From Bordetella petrii (GTDB lineage Bacteria > Pseudomonadota > Gammaproteobacteria > Burkholderiales > Burkholderiaceae_B): a stretch of 64,000 nucleotides of DNA. A program made the position numbers and the translations under genes. A model generated the notes under the pieces. It worked only from the letters and a program-made list of their open reading frames with translations, ran no database searches and had not been told where the DNA came from. Location of the stretch: the NCBI RefSeq assembly GCF_000067205.1, contig NC_010170.1, positions 2,046,001-2,110,000 of the forward strand. Direction: 5' to 3'. Below, one piece after another: positions 7,956 through 17,340 of this stretch (position 1 is the first letter of the stretch; each line of letters opens with the position of its first letter).

Positions 7956-9917
7956 TTGGCTACACCACGTTACACCGAGGCGTCCATCCGCGTCCTGAAG
8001 GGGCTGGAGCCGGTGCGCCAGCGCCCGGGCATGTACACCCGCACCGAAAACCCGCTGCACGTCGTGCAGGAAGTCATCGACAACGCCGCCGACGAGGCGC
8101 TGGCCGGCTACGGCAAGCAGATCCAGGTCACCCTGCACGCCGACGGCAGCGTATCGGTCGAAGATGATGGCCGCGGCATTCCGGTGGGCCTGCACCCCGA
8201 AGAAAAGGCCCCGGTGGTCGAGCTGGTGTTCACCCGCCTGCACGCTGGCGGCAAGTTCGACAAGCAGGGCGGGGGCGCCTACGCCTTCTCGGGCGGGCTG
8301 CACGGGGTTGGCGTGTCCGTTACCAATGCCCTGGCCACCCGGCTCGAAGTCGTGGTGTGGCGCGACGGCGCCACCAGCCGCCTGGTGTTCAAGGGCGGCG
8401 ACGTGGCCGAGCCCCTGGCGCCATACACCGAGGCAGGCCGCAAGAAGTCGGGCACGCGGGTGCGGGTCTGGCCCGATCCCAAATATTTCGACAGTCCGCA
8501 GATCCCGCCGGGCGAGCTGACCCACCTGCTGCGCAGCAAGGCTGTGCTGCTGCCGGGCGTGAAGGTCACGCTCACCAACGAGAAAACCGGCGACACCAAG
8601 ACCTGGCAATACGAAGACGGCTTGCGCGGCTACCTGGCCGAAGCCCTGGCCGGCGCCGAGCTGATGGTGCCCTTTTTCGAGGGGCAGCAATACGCCGGCG
8701 CCGACCATGAAACTTTCGCCGACGGCGAGGGCGCTCAATGGGTGGTGGCCTGGACCGAAGACGGCAACGCGGTGCGCGAGTCCTATGTCAACCTGATTCC
8801 CACCCCCGCGGGCGGCACCCACGAGTCGGGCTTGCGCGAAGGCCTGTACGGCGCGGTCAAGGGCTTCGCCGAGCTGCACGGTTTGCTGCCCAAGGGTGTC
8901 AAGCTGCTGCCCGAAGACGTGTTCGCGCGGGCCAGTTTCGTGTTGTCGGCCAAGGTGCTCGACCCGCAATTCCAGGGCCAGATCAAAGAACGCCTGAACA
9001 GCCGCGATGCCGTGCGGCTGGTGGGCGGTTTTTCGAAAAGCGCGCTCGACCTGTGGCTGCACAGCAATGTCGAGTACGGCAAGAAACTGGCCGAACTGGC
9101 CATCCGCCAGGCCCAGGCGCGCGCGCGTTCGGCGCAGAAGGTCGAAAAGCGCAAGAGTTCGGGCGTGGCGGTGCTGCCCGGCAAGCTCACCGACTGCGAG
9201 TCGTCCGACGCCAGCCGCACCGAGGTTTTTCTGGTCGAGGGCGATTCGGCCGGCGGCTCGGCCAAGATGGGGCGCGACAAGGAATTCCAGGCCATTCTGC
9301 CGTTGCGCGGCAAGGTGCTCAATTCCTGGGAAGTCGACCGCGACCGCCTGTTCGCCAACAATGAAATCCACGACATCGCCGTGGCCATCGGGGTCGACCC
9401 GCACGGCCCGAACGACACGCCCGACCTGTCGGGCCTGCGCTATGGGCGTATCTGCATCCTGTCCGACGCCGACGTCGACGGGTCGCACATCCAGGTGCTG
9501 CTGCTGACGCTGTTCTATCGCCATTTCCCGCGCCTGGTCGAGGCCGGCAATGTCTACGTGGCCAAGCCGCCGCTGTTCCGCCTGGACGTTCCGGCGCAGG
9601 GCAAGCGGCCGGCGCGCAAGATCTACTGCCTGGACCAGGGCGAGCTCGAGGCCGCGCAAGACAAGCTGCGCAAGGAAGGCGTGCGCGAAGGGGCCTGGAG
9701 CATCAGCCGCTTCAAGGGCCTGGGCGAGATGAATCCCGAGCAGTTGTGGGAAACCACCATGAACCCCGATACGCGCCGTCTGCTGCCCGTGGGCTACGGC
9801 AGCCTGTCGCCCGACGACACCACCCGCATGTTCGACATGCTGATGGGAAAGGGCGAATCGTCGCAGCGCCGCGCCTGGATCGAAGAAAAGGGCAACCTGG
9901 CCGAGCTCGACATCTGA
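7956..9917 (+). CDS. parE: DNA topoisomerase IV subunit B (TTG start)
   Basis: The protein is 653 residues, starting at TTG 7956-7958 (read as Met: ATPRYTEASIRVLKGLEPVR), preceded by TGGGGAT at ribosome-site distance. This matches the usual ParE N-terminus, and no ATG is available nearby. The GHKL ATPase domain has EVIDNAADEA, DDGRGIP and GGLHGVGVSVTNAL. The TOPRIM domain has LVEGDSAGGSAKMGRDK and the C-terminal region has SRFKGLGEMNPEQLWETTM. With ParC it forms topoisomerase IV, which decatenates daughter chromosomes. parC follows 41 bases downstream, so the two are probably cotranscribed. Confidence 0.96.
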   Translation: MATPRYTEASIRVLKGLEPVRQRPGMYTRTENPLHVVQEVIDNAADEALAGYGKQIQVTLHADGSVSVEDDGRGIPVGLHPEEKAPVVELVFTRLHAGGKFDKQGGGAYAFSGGLHGVGVSVTNALATRLEVVVWRDGATSRLVFKGGDVAEPLAPYTEAGRKKSGTRVRVWPDPKYFDSPQIPPGELTHLLRSKAVLLPGVKVTLTNEKTGDTKTWQYEDGLRGYLAEALAGAELMVPFFEGQQYAGADHETFADGEGAQWVVAWTEDGNAVRESYVNLIPTPAGGTHESGLREGLYGAVKGFAELHGLLPKGVKLLPEDVFARASFVLSAKVLDPQFQGQIKERLNSRDAVRLVGGFSKSALDLWLHSNVEYGKKLAELAIRQAQARARSAQKVEKRKSSGVAVLPGKLTDCESSDASRTEVFLVEGDSAGGSAKMGRDKEFQAILPLRGKVLNSWEVDRDRLFANNEIHDIAVAIGVDPHGPNDTPDLSGLRYGRICILSDADVDGSHIQVLLLTLFYRHFPRLVEAGNVYVAKPPLFRLDVPAQGKRPARKIYCLDQGELEAAQDKLRKEGVREGAWSISRFKGLGEMNPEQLWETTMNPDTRRLLPVGYGSLSPDDTTRMFDMLMGKGESSQRRAWIEEKGNLAELDI

Positions 9918-9958
9918 CCGCCTGGCCTGCCTGACCGTACACGCAACTCCGAAGACAC

Positions 9959-12274
9959 ATGACCGACAGCAATCAACCCGGCCTGTTCGACGCGGCCGCC
10001 GGCGAGGCCGACGAGGCCATCACGCTGGCCCGCTATGCCGAGCAGGCGTACCTGGATTACGCCGTTTCCGTGGTGCGGGGCCGCGCCTTGCCCGACGTGG
10101 GCGATGGCCAGAAGCCCGTGCAGCGCCGCATTCTCTACGCCATGCAGGACATGGGCCTGGGCCCCGGCGCCAAGCCGGTGAAGTCGGCCCGCGTGGTCGG
10201 CGACGTGCTGGGCAAGTACCATCCGCACGGCGACCAGGCCGCCTACGACGCCATGGTGCGCATGGCGCAAGATTTTTCCCTGCGCTATCCTCTCATCGAC
10301 GGCCACGGCAATTTCGGCTCGCGCGATGGCGACAACGCCGCGGCCATGCGCTACACCGAAGCGCGCCTGACGCCGTTCTCGCGCCTGCTGCTCGATGAAC
10401 TCGACGAAGGCACGGTCGATTTCGCGCCCAACTACGACGGCAGCCAGCAAGAGCCGCAGATGCTGCCGGCGCGCCTGCCCGTGATGCTGCTCAACGGTGC
10501 GTCCGGCATCGCCGTGGGCATGGCCACCGAGATCCCGTCGCACAACCTGCGCGAGGTCGCGCAGGCCTGCGTGGCGCTCATCAAGCAGCCCCGGCTGTCC
10601 GACGAAGAGCTGCATGCCATGGTGCCGGGCCCCGACTTCGCCGGCGGCGGCCAGATCATCACCCCGGCGGCCGACATCGCCCAGATTTACGCCGGCGGCC
10701 GCGGCTCGCTCAAGGCGCGCGCGCGCTGGCGGTTTGAAGAGATGGCGCGCGGCCAGTGGCAACTGGTGGTGCACGAGCTGCCGCCCGGCACCTCGTGCCA
10801 GAAGGTGCTGGAAGAGATCGAGGAAATCACCAACCCGAAGGTCAAGACCGGCAAGAAGAGCCTCACCACCGACCAGCAACAGGCCAAGGCGGTGATGCTG
10901 AACCTGCTGGACGCCGTGCGCGACGAGTCGGGCAAAGACGCCGCCGTGCGGCTGGTGTTCGAGCCCAAGACTTCGCGCGTCGACCGCGACGAGTTCGTGA
11001 ACACGCTGCTGGCGCAGACCAGCATGGAAAGCAGCGTGCCGGTCAACCTGGTGTGCATCGGCACCGACGGGCGGCCGCGCCAGAAGGGGCTGCGCGACAT
11101 TCTTACCGAATGGCTGGCGTTCCGCACCGACACCGTGGTGCGCCGCACCCGCCATCGCCTGGACAAGGTCATCGACCGCATCCATGTGCTGGAAGGGCGC
11201 ATGGTGGTGTACCTGAATGTCGACGAAGTCATCCAGACCATCCGCGAATCCGATGAGCCCAAGGCCGCGCTGATGCAGCGCTTCCAGCTGTCCGAGCGCC
11301 AGGCCGAAGACATTCTGGAAATGCGGCTGCGCCAACTGGCGCGCCTGGAGGGCATCAAGATCGAGCAGGAACTGGCCGACAAGCGCGAAGAACAGTCGCG
11401 TCTGCAGGAACTGCTGGACAACCCGGCTTCGCTGAAGCGGCTGCTGGTGAAAGAAATCGAGGCCGACGCCAAGCAATACGGCGACGAGCGCCGCACCCTG
11501 ATCGAAACCGCCGAGCGCGCCGTGCTGGAAACCAAGGTGGTCGATGAACCGGTCACGGTCATCGTGTCGCAAAAGGGCTGGCTGCGGGCGCGCCAGGGAC
11601 ACGGCCACGACGCCGCGCAATTCGGCTTCAAGCAGGGTGATGACCTGTACGGCGCGTTCGAATGCCGCACCACCGATACGCTGATCGCCGTGGGCGACAA
11701 CGGACGGGTGTATTCGGTGGCGGTGGCGGGCCTGCCTTCGGCGCGCGGCGACGGCCAGCCGGTGACCACCATGATCGACCTGGCGCCGGGCACCCGCATC
11801 GTGCATAGCATTGCCGCCTCGCCGGACAGCCGCTGGCTGTTGGCCACCCAGCGCGGCTTCGGCTTTGCCGCGCGCCTGGGCGACATGGTGTCGCGCCAGC
11901 GCGGCGGCAAGCAGTTCATCACGCTGGAAGCGGGCGACGCGCTGCTGCGCCCCGTGCCGCTGTTCGACGGCGCGCGCCAGTTGGCGCTGCTGTCGGCCAA
12001 GGGCAAGTTCCTGGTGTTCGGGCTGGACGAGGTCAAGTCGCTGTCGGCCGGCGGCCGCGGCACCATCCTGATCGGCCTGGATGCCGCCGACAAGCTGGCG
12101 CAGACGGTGCCGGTTGGCCCGGGCGGCCTGCGCGCCACCGGCATTTACCGAAACAAGCTCACGGAAGACGTGCTGGCCGGCGCGGCGCTCGAACCCTATG
12201 TGGGCAAGCGCGCCCGCAAAGGCCGGGCGCTGGACGTGCGGCCCAAGCAGCCCGTGCTGTCGCCGGTGCTATAG
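9959..12274 (+). CDS. parC: DNA topoisomerase IV subunit A
   Basis: The protein is 771 residues. The breakage-reunion domain contains the catalytic Tyr at about residue 132 (AAMRYTEARLTPF) and the quinolone region GKYHPHGDQAAYDAMVRMAQ. There the position matching E. coli ParC Ser80 is Gln93 and that matching Glu84 is Asp97. A coiled-coil tower and a beta-pinwheel C-terminal domain follow. It partners ParE just upstream. The last roughly 70 bases of the gene (from about 12202) are copied several times downstream in the amplified junction array, but the gene itself is intact to its TAG. Confidence 0.97.
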   Translation: MTDSNQPGLFDAAAGEADEAITLARYAEQAYLDYAVSVVRGRALPDVGDGQKPVQRRILYAMQDMGLGPGAKPVKSARVVGDVLGKYHPHGDQAAYDAMVRMAQDFSLRYPLIDGHGNFGSRDGDNAAAMRYTEARLTPFSRLLLDELDEGTVDFAPNYDGSQQEPQMLPARLPVMLLNGASGIAVGMATEIPSHNLREVAQACVALIKQPRLSDEELHAMVPGPDFAGGGQIITPAADIAQIYAGGRGSLKARARWRFEEMARGQWQLVVHELPPGTSCQKVLEEIEEITNPKVKTGKKSLTTDQQQAKAVMLNLLDAVRDESGKDAAVRLVFEPKTSRVDRDEFVNTLLAQTSMESSVPVNLVCIGTDGRPRQKGLRDILTEWLAFRTDTVVRRTRHRLDKVIDRIHVLEGRMVVYLNVDEVIQTIRESDEPKAALMQRFQLSERQAEDILEMRLRQLARLEGIKIEQELADKREEQSRLQELLDNPASLKRLLVKEIEADAKQYGDERRTLIETAERAVLETKVVDEPVTVIVSQKGWLRARQGHGHDAAQFGFKQGDDLYGAFECRTTDTLIAVGDNGRVYSVAVAGLPSARGDGQPVTTMIDLAPGTRIVHSIAASPDSRWLLATQRGFGFAARLGDMVSRQRGGKQFITLEAGDALLRPVPLFDGARQLALLSAKGKFLVFGLDEVKSLSAGGRGTILIGLDAADKLAQTVPVGPGGLRATGIYRNKLTEDVLAGAALEPYVGKRARKGRALDVRPKQPVLSPVL

Positions 12275-12324
12275 CGCTTGAACGGCGGGCCGGACGTACG
12301 GCCCGCTCAAGCAAGGCCAGACAA

Positions 12325-12356
12325 GGTGTCTGACTCCCGACAGGGTGTCAGACACC
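12325..12356. terminator. Palindrome A of the repeat family (first of five)
   Basis: GGTGTCTGAC-TCCCGACAGGGT-GTCAGACACC is a 10-bp stem with a nested CCC/GGG pair in the loop. It lies 50 bases after the parC stop in the space between convergent genes and recurs in each array copy. It belongs to the same family as the palindromes next to the IS110 element. A bidirectional 3'-end role is plausible but there is no T-tract. Confidence 0.5.
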
Positions 12357-12384
12357 GCCAATGACGAAGCTGTTTGAATGGAAC

Positions 12385-12417
12385 GGTGTCTGACACCCCG
12401 TCGGGGAGTCAGACACC
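12385..12417. terminator. Palindrome B of the repeat family (first of five)
   Basis: GGTGTCTGAC-A-CCCCG-T-CGGGG-A-GTCAGACACC folds into a nearly continuous hairpin (10 bp, one A-A mismatch, then 5 bp). One copy lies in every array unit, always near the 3' end of the TRAP-gene segment. It probably forms a stable hairpin in transcripts from either direction. Confidence 0.5.
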
Positions 12418-13468
12418 TGGGCGCGACGCCGTTGCCGCCCGTTCAGGCGACGGCCAGGCCGCCTTTCTGCCGCTTCTCGCGGCGTCCCTGCATGGCCCAC
12501 ACCAGGGCCAGCGCGCCCGCAAAGGCCGGGCGCTGGACGTGCGGCCCGCTCAAGCAAGGCCAGACAAGGTGTCTGACTCCCGACAGGGTGTCAGACACCG
12601 TCAATGACCAAGCTGTTTGAATGGAACGGTGTCTGACACCCCGTCGGGGAGTCAGACACCTGGGCGCGATGCCGTTGCCGCCCGTTCAGGCGACGGCCAG
12701 GCCGCCTTTCTGCCGCTTCTCGCGGCGTCCCTGCATGGCCCACACCAGGGCCAGCGCGCCCGCAAAGGCCGGGCGCTGGACGTGCGGCCCGCTCAAGCAA
12801 GGCCGGACAAGGTGTCTGACTCCCGATAGGGTGTCAGACACCGTCAATGACCAAGCTGTTTGAATGGAACGGTGTCTGACACCCGTCGGGAGTCAGACAC
12901 CTGAGCGTCACGCCGTTGCGCCCGTTCAGGCGACGGCCAGGCCGCCATTTTGCCGCTTCTCGCGGCGTCCCTGCATGGCCCACACCAGGGCCAGCGCGCC
13001 CGCAACGGCCGGGCGCTGGACGTGCGGCCCGCTCAAGCAAGGCCAGACAAGGTGTCTGACTCCCGACAGGGTGTCAGACACCGTCAATGACCAAGCTGTT
13101 TGAATGGAACGGTGTCTGACACCCCGTCGGGGAGTCAGACACCTGGGCGCGATGCCGTTGCCGCCCGTTCAGGCGACGGCCAGGCCGCCTTTCTGCCGCT
13201 TCTCGCGGCGTCCCTGCATGCCCACACCAGGGCCAGCGCGCCCGCAGGGCCGGGCGCCGGACGTGCGGCCCAAGCAGCCCGTGCTGTCGCCGGTGCTATA
13301 GCGCTTGAACGGCGGGCCGGACGTGCGGCCCGCTCAAGCAAGGCCAGACAAGGTGTCTGACTCCCGACAGGGTGTCAGACACCGCCAATGACCAAGCTGT
13401 TTGAATGGAACGGTGTCTGACACCCCGTCGGGAGTCAGACACCTGGGCGCGACGCCGTTGCCGCCCGT

Positions 13469-16084
13469 TCAGGCGACGGCCAGGCCGCCATTCTGCCGCT
13501 TCTCGCGGCGTCCCTGCATGGCCCACACCAGGGCAAGCAACAGCAGGGCGGGCACATAGACCCAGAACTCGGATGGCCGGTGCGGGTTGGGCACCTTGAC
13601 GTTGAGCACGTCCCAGCCCTGTTCCCAGCCCGCGCGGCGGGCCCGGCTGCCGAATTGCACGGCGCCGATCTGCACCTGGTCGCCCAGCGCGGTGACCATC
13701 AGGCCGGCCGCGGTCAGGCGCTTGCGGCCGGCGGCTTCGCCGGTGCTGTCATCGCCCTCGGGCAGATCCGGCAGGGCCACCGCCACGGTCTTGGTGAGTT
13801 CGTCGCCCTCGATGTTCATGCCTTGCAGCACCGCCACCAGGCGGCCGCCGTCGGGCAGCGTGCCCGCGGTCGCCACCAGTTCCGAAGCCGGGCGGCTTTC
13901 GTACTTGTCGGCCAGGTGGTTCATGAACCAGTCCGGGCGGAACAGCATGAAGGTCACCAGCAACAGCACGCAAATCTCAAGCACGGTGCAGCGCACCCGC
14001 ATCCAGCCCAGCGTGGCCGCGGCAAAGGTCAGCGAAGCCAGGGTCGCGCCGCCCACCACGAGCAGCAGCTCCCACCAGCCGTGCACGTCGATCAGCAGCA
14101 GCAGCGGGTTGAAGACGAACATGAAGGGCAGTACCGCGGTGCGCAGGGCGTAGGTCACGCCCTGCACGCCGGTCTTGATCGGGTCTTCACCCGAAATGGC
14201 AGCCGCCGCGAAGGTCGCCAGCCCCACCGGCGGTGTGATGTCCGCCATGATGCCGTAATAGAACACGAACATGTGCACGGCGATCAGCGGGATTACCAGG
14301 CCGTTCTGCGCGCCCAGCTCTACCACTACCGGCGCCATCAGCGTGGCCATCAGGATGTAGTTCGCGGTGGTGGGCATGCCCAGTCCCAGGATCAGGCACA
14401 CCACGGCCGTGAACACCAGCATCACCAGCACGTTGCCCATTGAGATGAGCTCGACGAAGGCCGTCATGCGCAGGCCCAGGCCGGTCAGCGTGATGGCGCC
14501 CACGATCAGGCCGGCGGTGCCGCACGCGATGGCGATGCCGATCATGTTGCGCGCGCCGTCTTCCAGGCCGCCGATCGCTTCGCGCCAGCCGCGCCGCAGT
14601 TCCGGCGCCGTGGCCTGGCCGCGGAACCAGGCCGTCAGCGGCCGCTGCGTGACCATCTGCACCAGCATCGCCACCGCGGCCCAGAAGGCCGACAGGCCGG
14701 CGGACAGTTCTTCGATGCTCAGGCACCACACCAGGATTCCGATCGGAATCAGGAAATGCAGGCCCGCCCGCACGGTGGGCCAGGGCTCCGGGCGCACCGG
14801 ATTGGTGATGCTGATTTCCTCGGGCAGGTCGGGATGGCGGGCGGCAATGCGCAGTAGCCAGACGTCCAACGCCACCAGCAGCGCCAGCAACACCCAGACA
14901 GCAGCCGCGCCGGCCACGGCCTTGACGCCCATGCCGATCCAGTAGACCAGGCCCATCACGATCAGCGTGCCGCAGATACCCATGCCCCAGCCGGCCAGCT
15001 TCTGCAATAGCGTGCGGGGCTGGCCGCCCGACATCATGGGCTGGATGCCCAGCTTCAGGGCTTCCAGGTGCACGATGTAGAACAACGCGATGTATGAGAT
15101 CGAGGCAGGCAGGATGGCGTGGCGGATGATGTCGGTGTAGGGAATGCCCACATACTCGATCATCAGGAATGCGGCGGCGCCCATCACCGGCGGCATGATC
15201 TGCCCGTTGACCGACGACGCGGTCTCGATGGCGCCGGCGCGAATGCCGCCGTAGCCGGCTTTCTTCATCAGCGGAATGGTGAAGATGCCGCCTGTGACCA
15301 CGTTCGCCACCGACGAGGCCGACACCAGGCCATTGACGGCCGACGACACCACCGCCACCTTGGCCGGGCCGCCGCGCAGGTGGCCCAGCAACGCGAACGA
15401 TACCTGCATCATGTAGTTGCCGGCGCCGCATTTATCCAGCAGCGAGCCCAGCAACACGAAGATGAAGATATACGACACGGACACGCCCAGCGCCACGCCG
15501 TACACGCCCTCGGTGGTCAGCCACATGTGCGAGGCCAGGCGCTCGATCGAGGCGCCGCGGTGCGCCAGCACGTCGGGCAGCCAGGGGCCGGCCAGCACGT
15601 ACAGCACGAATACCGCGCCCAGCACGGTCATGGGCAAGCCCAGCGAGCGGCGCGTGACTTCCAGCAGCAGCAACAGGCCGATGGCCGCGGTGGTCACGTC
15701 CATCGCGGTCGGTTGGCCGGGGCGGCCGGCGAGTTCTTTATAGAACAGGAACAGGTAGGCGCCGCAGAAACCCGCGATGATGGCCAGCACCCAGTCGTGC
15801 AGCGGCATCTGGTCGCGTGGGGAACTCTTGCGGGCGGGGTAGGCCAAATAGCCCAGGAACATCGCAATGCCCAGGTGCAGGGCACGAGCTTCGGTATCGT
15901 TAAAAATGCCCCAGCTCAGCGTAAAGGGCAGGGGCGAGGCGTACCAAAGCTGGAACAGGGACCAGATCAACGCGCCGATGGCTAGCGTGGCGCCGGCGAT
16001 GCCGCCGCACTGGCGCCCACCGCGGTCGACATCGGCGACCAATTGTTCCAGATCGGCTGTCGTCGTAGACGGCTCGGTCTTCAT
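13469..16084 (-). CDS. TRAP transporter fused permease (DctQM-type, TAXI-associated)
   Basis: The protein has 871 residues from the ATG at 16084-16082 (MKTEPSTTTADLEQLVADVD), with GGGGA at ribosome-site distance. An upstream ATG in the same frame has no family match. It is almost entirely hydrophobic: a small-subunit-like N-terminal part is joined to a large DctM-like transport part with NGLVSASSVANVVTGGIFTIP and SVNGQIMPPVMGAAAFLM, typical of the fused 4TM-12TM TRAP permeases that work with TAXI receptors. It imports an organic solute with a sodium or proton gradient. The TAXI receptor gene lies 132 bases upstream on the same strand. The final codons are duplicated in the downstream array. 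Confidence 0.93.
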   Translation of the reverse strand: MKTEPSTTTADLEQLVADVDRGGRQCGGIAGATLAIGALIWSLFQLWYASPLPFTLSWGIFNDTEARALHLGIAMFLGYLAYPARKSSPRDQMPLHDWVLAIIAGFCGAYLFLFYKELAGRPGQPTAMDVTTAAIGLLLLLEVTRRSLGLPMTVLGAVFVLYVLAGPWLPDVLAHRGASIERLASHMWLTTEGVYGVALGVSVSYIFIFVLLGSLLDKCGAGNYMMQVSFALLGHLRGGPAKVAVVSSAVNGLVSASSVANVVTGGIFTIPLMKKAGYGGIRAGAIETASSVNGQIMPPVMGAAAFLMIEYVGIPYTDIIRHAILPASISYIALFYIVHLEALKLGIQPMMSGGQPRTLLQKLAGWGMGICGTLIVMGLVYWIGMGVKAVAGAAAVWVLLALLVALDVWLLRIAARHPDLPEEISITNPVRPEPWPTVRAGLHFLIPIGILVWCLSIEELSAGLSAFWAAVAMLVQMVTQRPLTAWFRGQATAPELRRGWREAIGGLEDGARNMIGIAIACGTAGLIVGAITLTGLGLRMTAFVELISMGNVLVMLVFTAVVCLILGLGMPTTANYILMATLMAPVVVELGAQNGLVIPLIAVHMFVFYYGIMADITPPVGLATFAAAAISGEDPIKTGVQGVTYALRTAVLPFMFVFNPLLLLIDVHGWWELLLVVGGATLASLTFAAATLGWMRVRCTVLEICVLLLVTFMLFRPDWFMNHLADKYESRPASELVATAGTLPDGGRLVAVLQGMNIEGDELTKTVAVALPDLPEGDDSTGEAAGRKRLTAAGLMVTALGDQVQIGAVQFGSRARRAGWEQGWDVLNVKVPNPHRPSEFWVYVPALLLLALVWAMQGRREKRQNGGLAVA

Positions 16085-16216
16085 TAATTTCCCCAGAATG
16101 TTCGGGTGGCCGAAAAGCGCGCGCCGCGCGGAATGCATGGCGCGCGCCCGGGCTCTATGGTGGAAAGCAGGGCCGGTCACGCCGCCGCGGTGCGGGCGTG
16201 GCTGGCCGGCACAGCG

Positions 16217-17221
16217 TTACAGCAGGCCTTTCTCTTTGAAGTACTTCTCGGCGCCCGGATGCAGCGGCGCCGACAGGCCATTCTTGGCCATGTCTTCGGC
16301 TTTCAGGTGGGCAAAGGCCGGGTGCAGCTTTTTGAAGTCATCCAGGTTGTCGAACACCGCCTTGACCACGGTGTAGACCGTTTCGTCAGACACGTCGGCC
16401 GAGGTGACGAAGGTGGCCGTCACGCCGTAGGTCTTGGTGTCGTTGGGGTTGTTCGGATACAGGCCGCCCGGGATGGTGGCGTACGCGTAGTACGGATACT
16501 TTTCAACCAGCTTGTCGACCGCCGGGCCGGTAAGCGAAACCAGTTGCGCGCCGCAGGTGGTGGTCGGGTCCTGGATGTTGGCCGAGGGGTGGCCCACGCC
16601 GTAGAAGAAGCCGTCGATCTTGCCGTCGCACAGCGCCGAGCCGTGCTCGTCGGGGCGCAGTTCCGAGGCCAGCGAGAAGTCTTTAAGCGTCCAGCCCATG
16701 GTGGCGAGCAGCTCTTCCATCGAGGCGCGCGTGCCCGAGCCCGGGTTGCCCACGTTGAAGCGCTTGCCCTTGAAGTCTTCGAACGACTTGATGTTGGCTT
16801 CTTTGCGGGCCACTACGGTGAACGGCTCGGGGTGGATGGAGAACACCGAGCGCAGCTTCTTGAACTCGCCCGCATCCTTGAACTGGCCCACGCCGTTGTA
16901 GGCGTTGTAGCCCACGTCGGACTGCACCACGCCCAGGTCCAGCTCGCCGGCCTTGATGGTGTTCACGTTGAACACCGAGCCGCCCGTGGATTCCACCGAG
17001 CAGCGGATGCCGTGCGAGGAGCGGTCTTTGTTGACCAGGCGGCAGATGGCGCCGCCCGCGGCATAGTAGACGCCCGTTACGCCGCCGGTGCCGATACTGA
17101 CGAACTTCTGTTGCGCCGAGGCCGGCAGCGGAGCGGCGAACGCCATCGCCACTGCCGCGCATGCGGCGGCCAGGCCCCACCCCTTTTTATTGCCCAAGGT
17201 GTGTTTGACAGACTTGCTCAT
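16217..17221 (-). CDS. TAXI-family TRAP transporter solute-binding protein
   Basis: This 334-residue secreted receptor starts at the ATG 17221-17219 (MSKSVKHTLGNKKGWGLAAA), preceded by AAAGGAG. Its signal peptide ends near PASAQQ. The mature part opens KFVSIGTGGVTGVYYAAGGA, the characteristic TAXI start, and continues with CSVESTGGSVFNVNTI. It captures a solute in the periplasm and hands it to the fused permease encoded next. The ligand cannot be read from sequence; TAXI proteins often bind glutamate or other small carboxylates. The aminotransferase upstream suggests an amino-acid-like ligand, which is inference. Confidence 0.93.
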   Translation of the reverse strand: MSKSVKHTLGNKKGWGLAAACAAVAMAFAAPLPASAQQKFVSIGTGGVTGVYYAAGGAICRLVNKDRSSHGIRCSVESTGGSVFNVNTIKAGELDLGVVQSDVGYNAYNGVGQFKDAGEFKKLRSVFSIHPEPFTVVARKEANIKSFEDFKGKRFNVGNPGSGTRASMEELLATMGWTLKDFSLASELRPDEHGSALCDGKIDGFFYGVGHPSANIQDPTTTCGAQLVSLTGPAVDKLVEKYPYYAYATIPGGLYPNNPNDTKTYGVTATFVTSADVSDETVYTVVKAVFDNLDDFKKLHPAFAHLKAEDMAKNGLSAPLHPGAEKYFKEKGLL

Positions 17222-17340
17222 ACAAACTCCTTTTGAGGATTTTCCCCGTAAGAATACCGGTGTTTCCGGCGATTGGCGCGCCCGGTTGCGGACGCGCGGC
17301 GTAGCGGCGCCGGGGTTGTGTCCCGGCACGTCAATAAAGC

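Larger units (their letters stand above)
12202..13533. repeat. Tandem amplification of the parC / TRAP-gene 3'-end junction (five copies)
   Basis: Each copy contains, in order, the parC 3' end, a palindrome-bearing spacer and the complement of the 3' end of the convergent TRAP permease gene. Copy boundaries recur at the word GGGC(A/C)AGC at 12202, 12505, 12748, 12988, 13230 and 13531, giving lengths of 303, 243, 240, 242 and 301 bp. At the outer ends the word is GGGCAAGC, in both the genuine parC and the genuine TRAP gene; at internal junctions it is GGGCCAGC. The three middle copies lack about 58 bp lying between two GGACGT(G/A)CGGCCC direct repeats. Both genes remain intact. Short open frames inside merely repeat with the array. 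Confidence 0.93.

Noticed and set aside
7653..9659. Long open frame antisense to parE, continuous with trxA
   Set aside because: It is a mirror of high-GC codon usage opposite parE. Only the last 108 codons, from 7652 down to 7326, match a protein family (thioredoxin).
12374..13301. Family of small repeated open frames (starting MNGTVSDTPSGSQTPG or MERCLTPRRG)
   Set aside because: They only track the tandem array and cross the palindromes; there is no ribosome site and the sequence is explained by duplicated gene ends.
12300..13460. CRISPR-like spaced repeats
   Set aside because: Units are 240-303 bp copies of flanking gene ends with no short repeat/variable spacer pattern and no cas genes.
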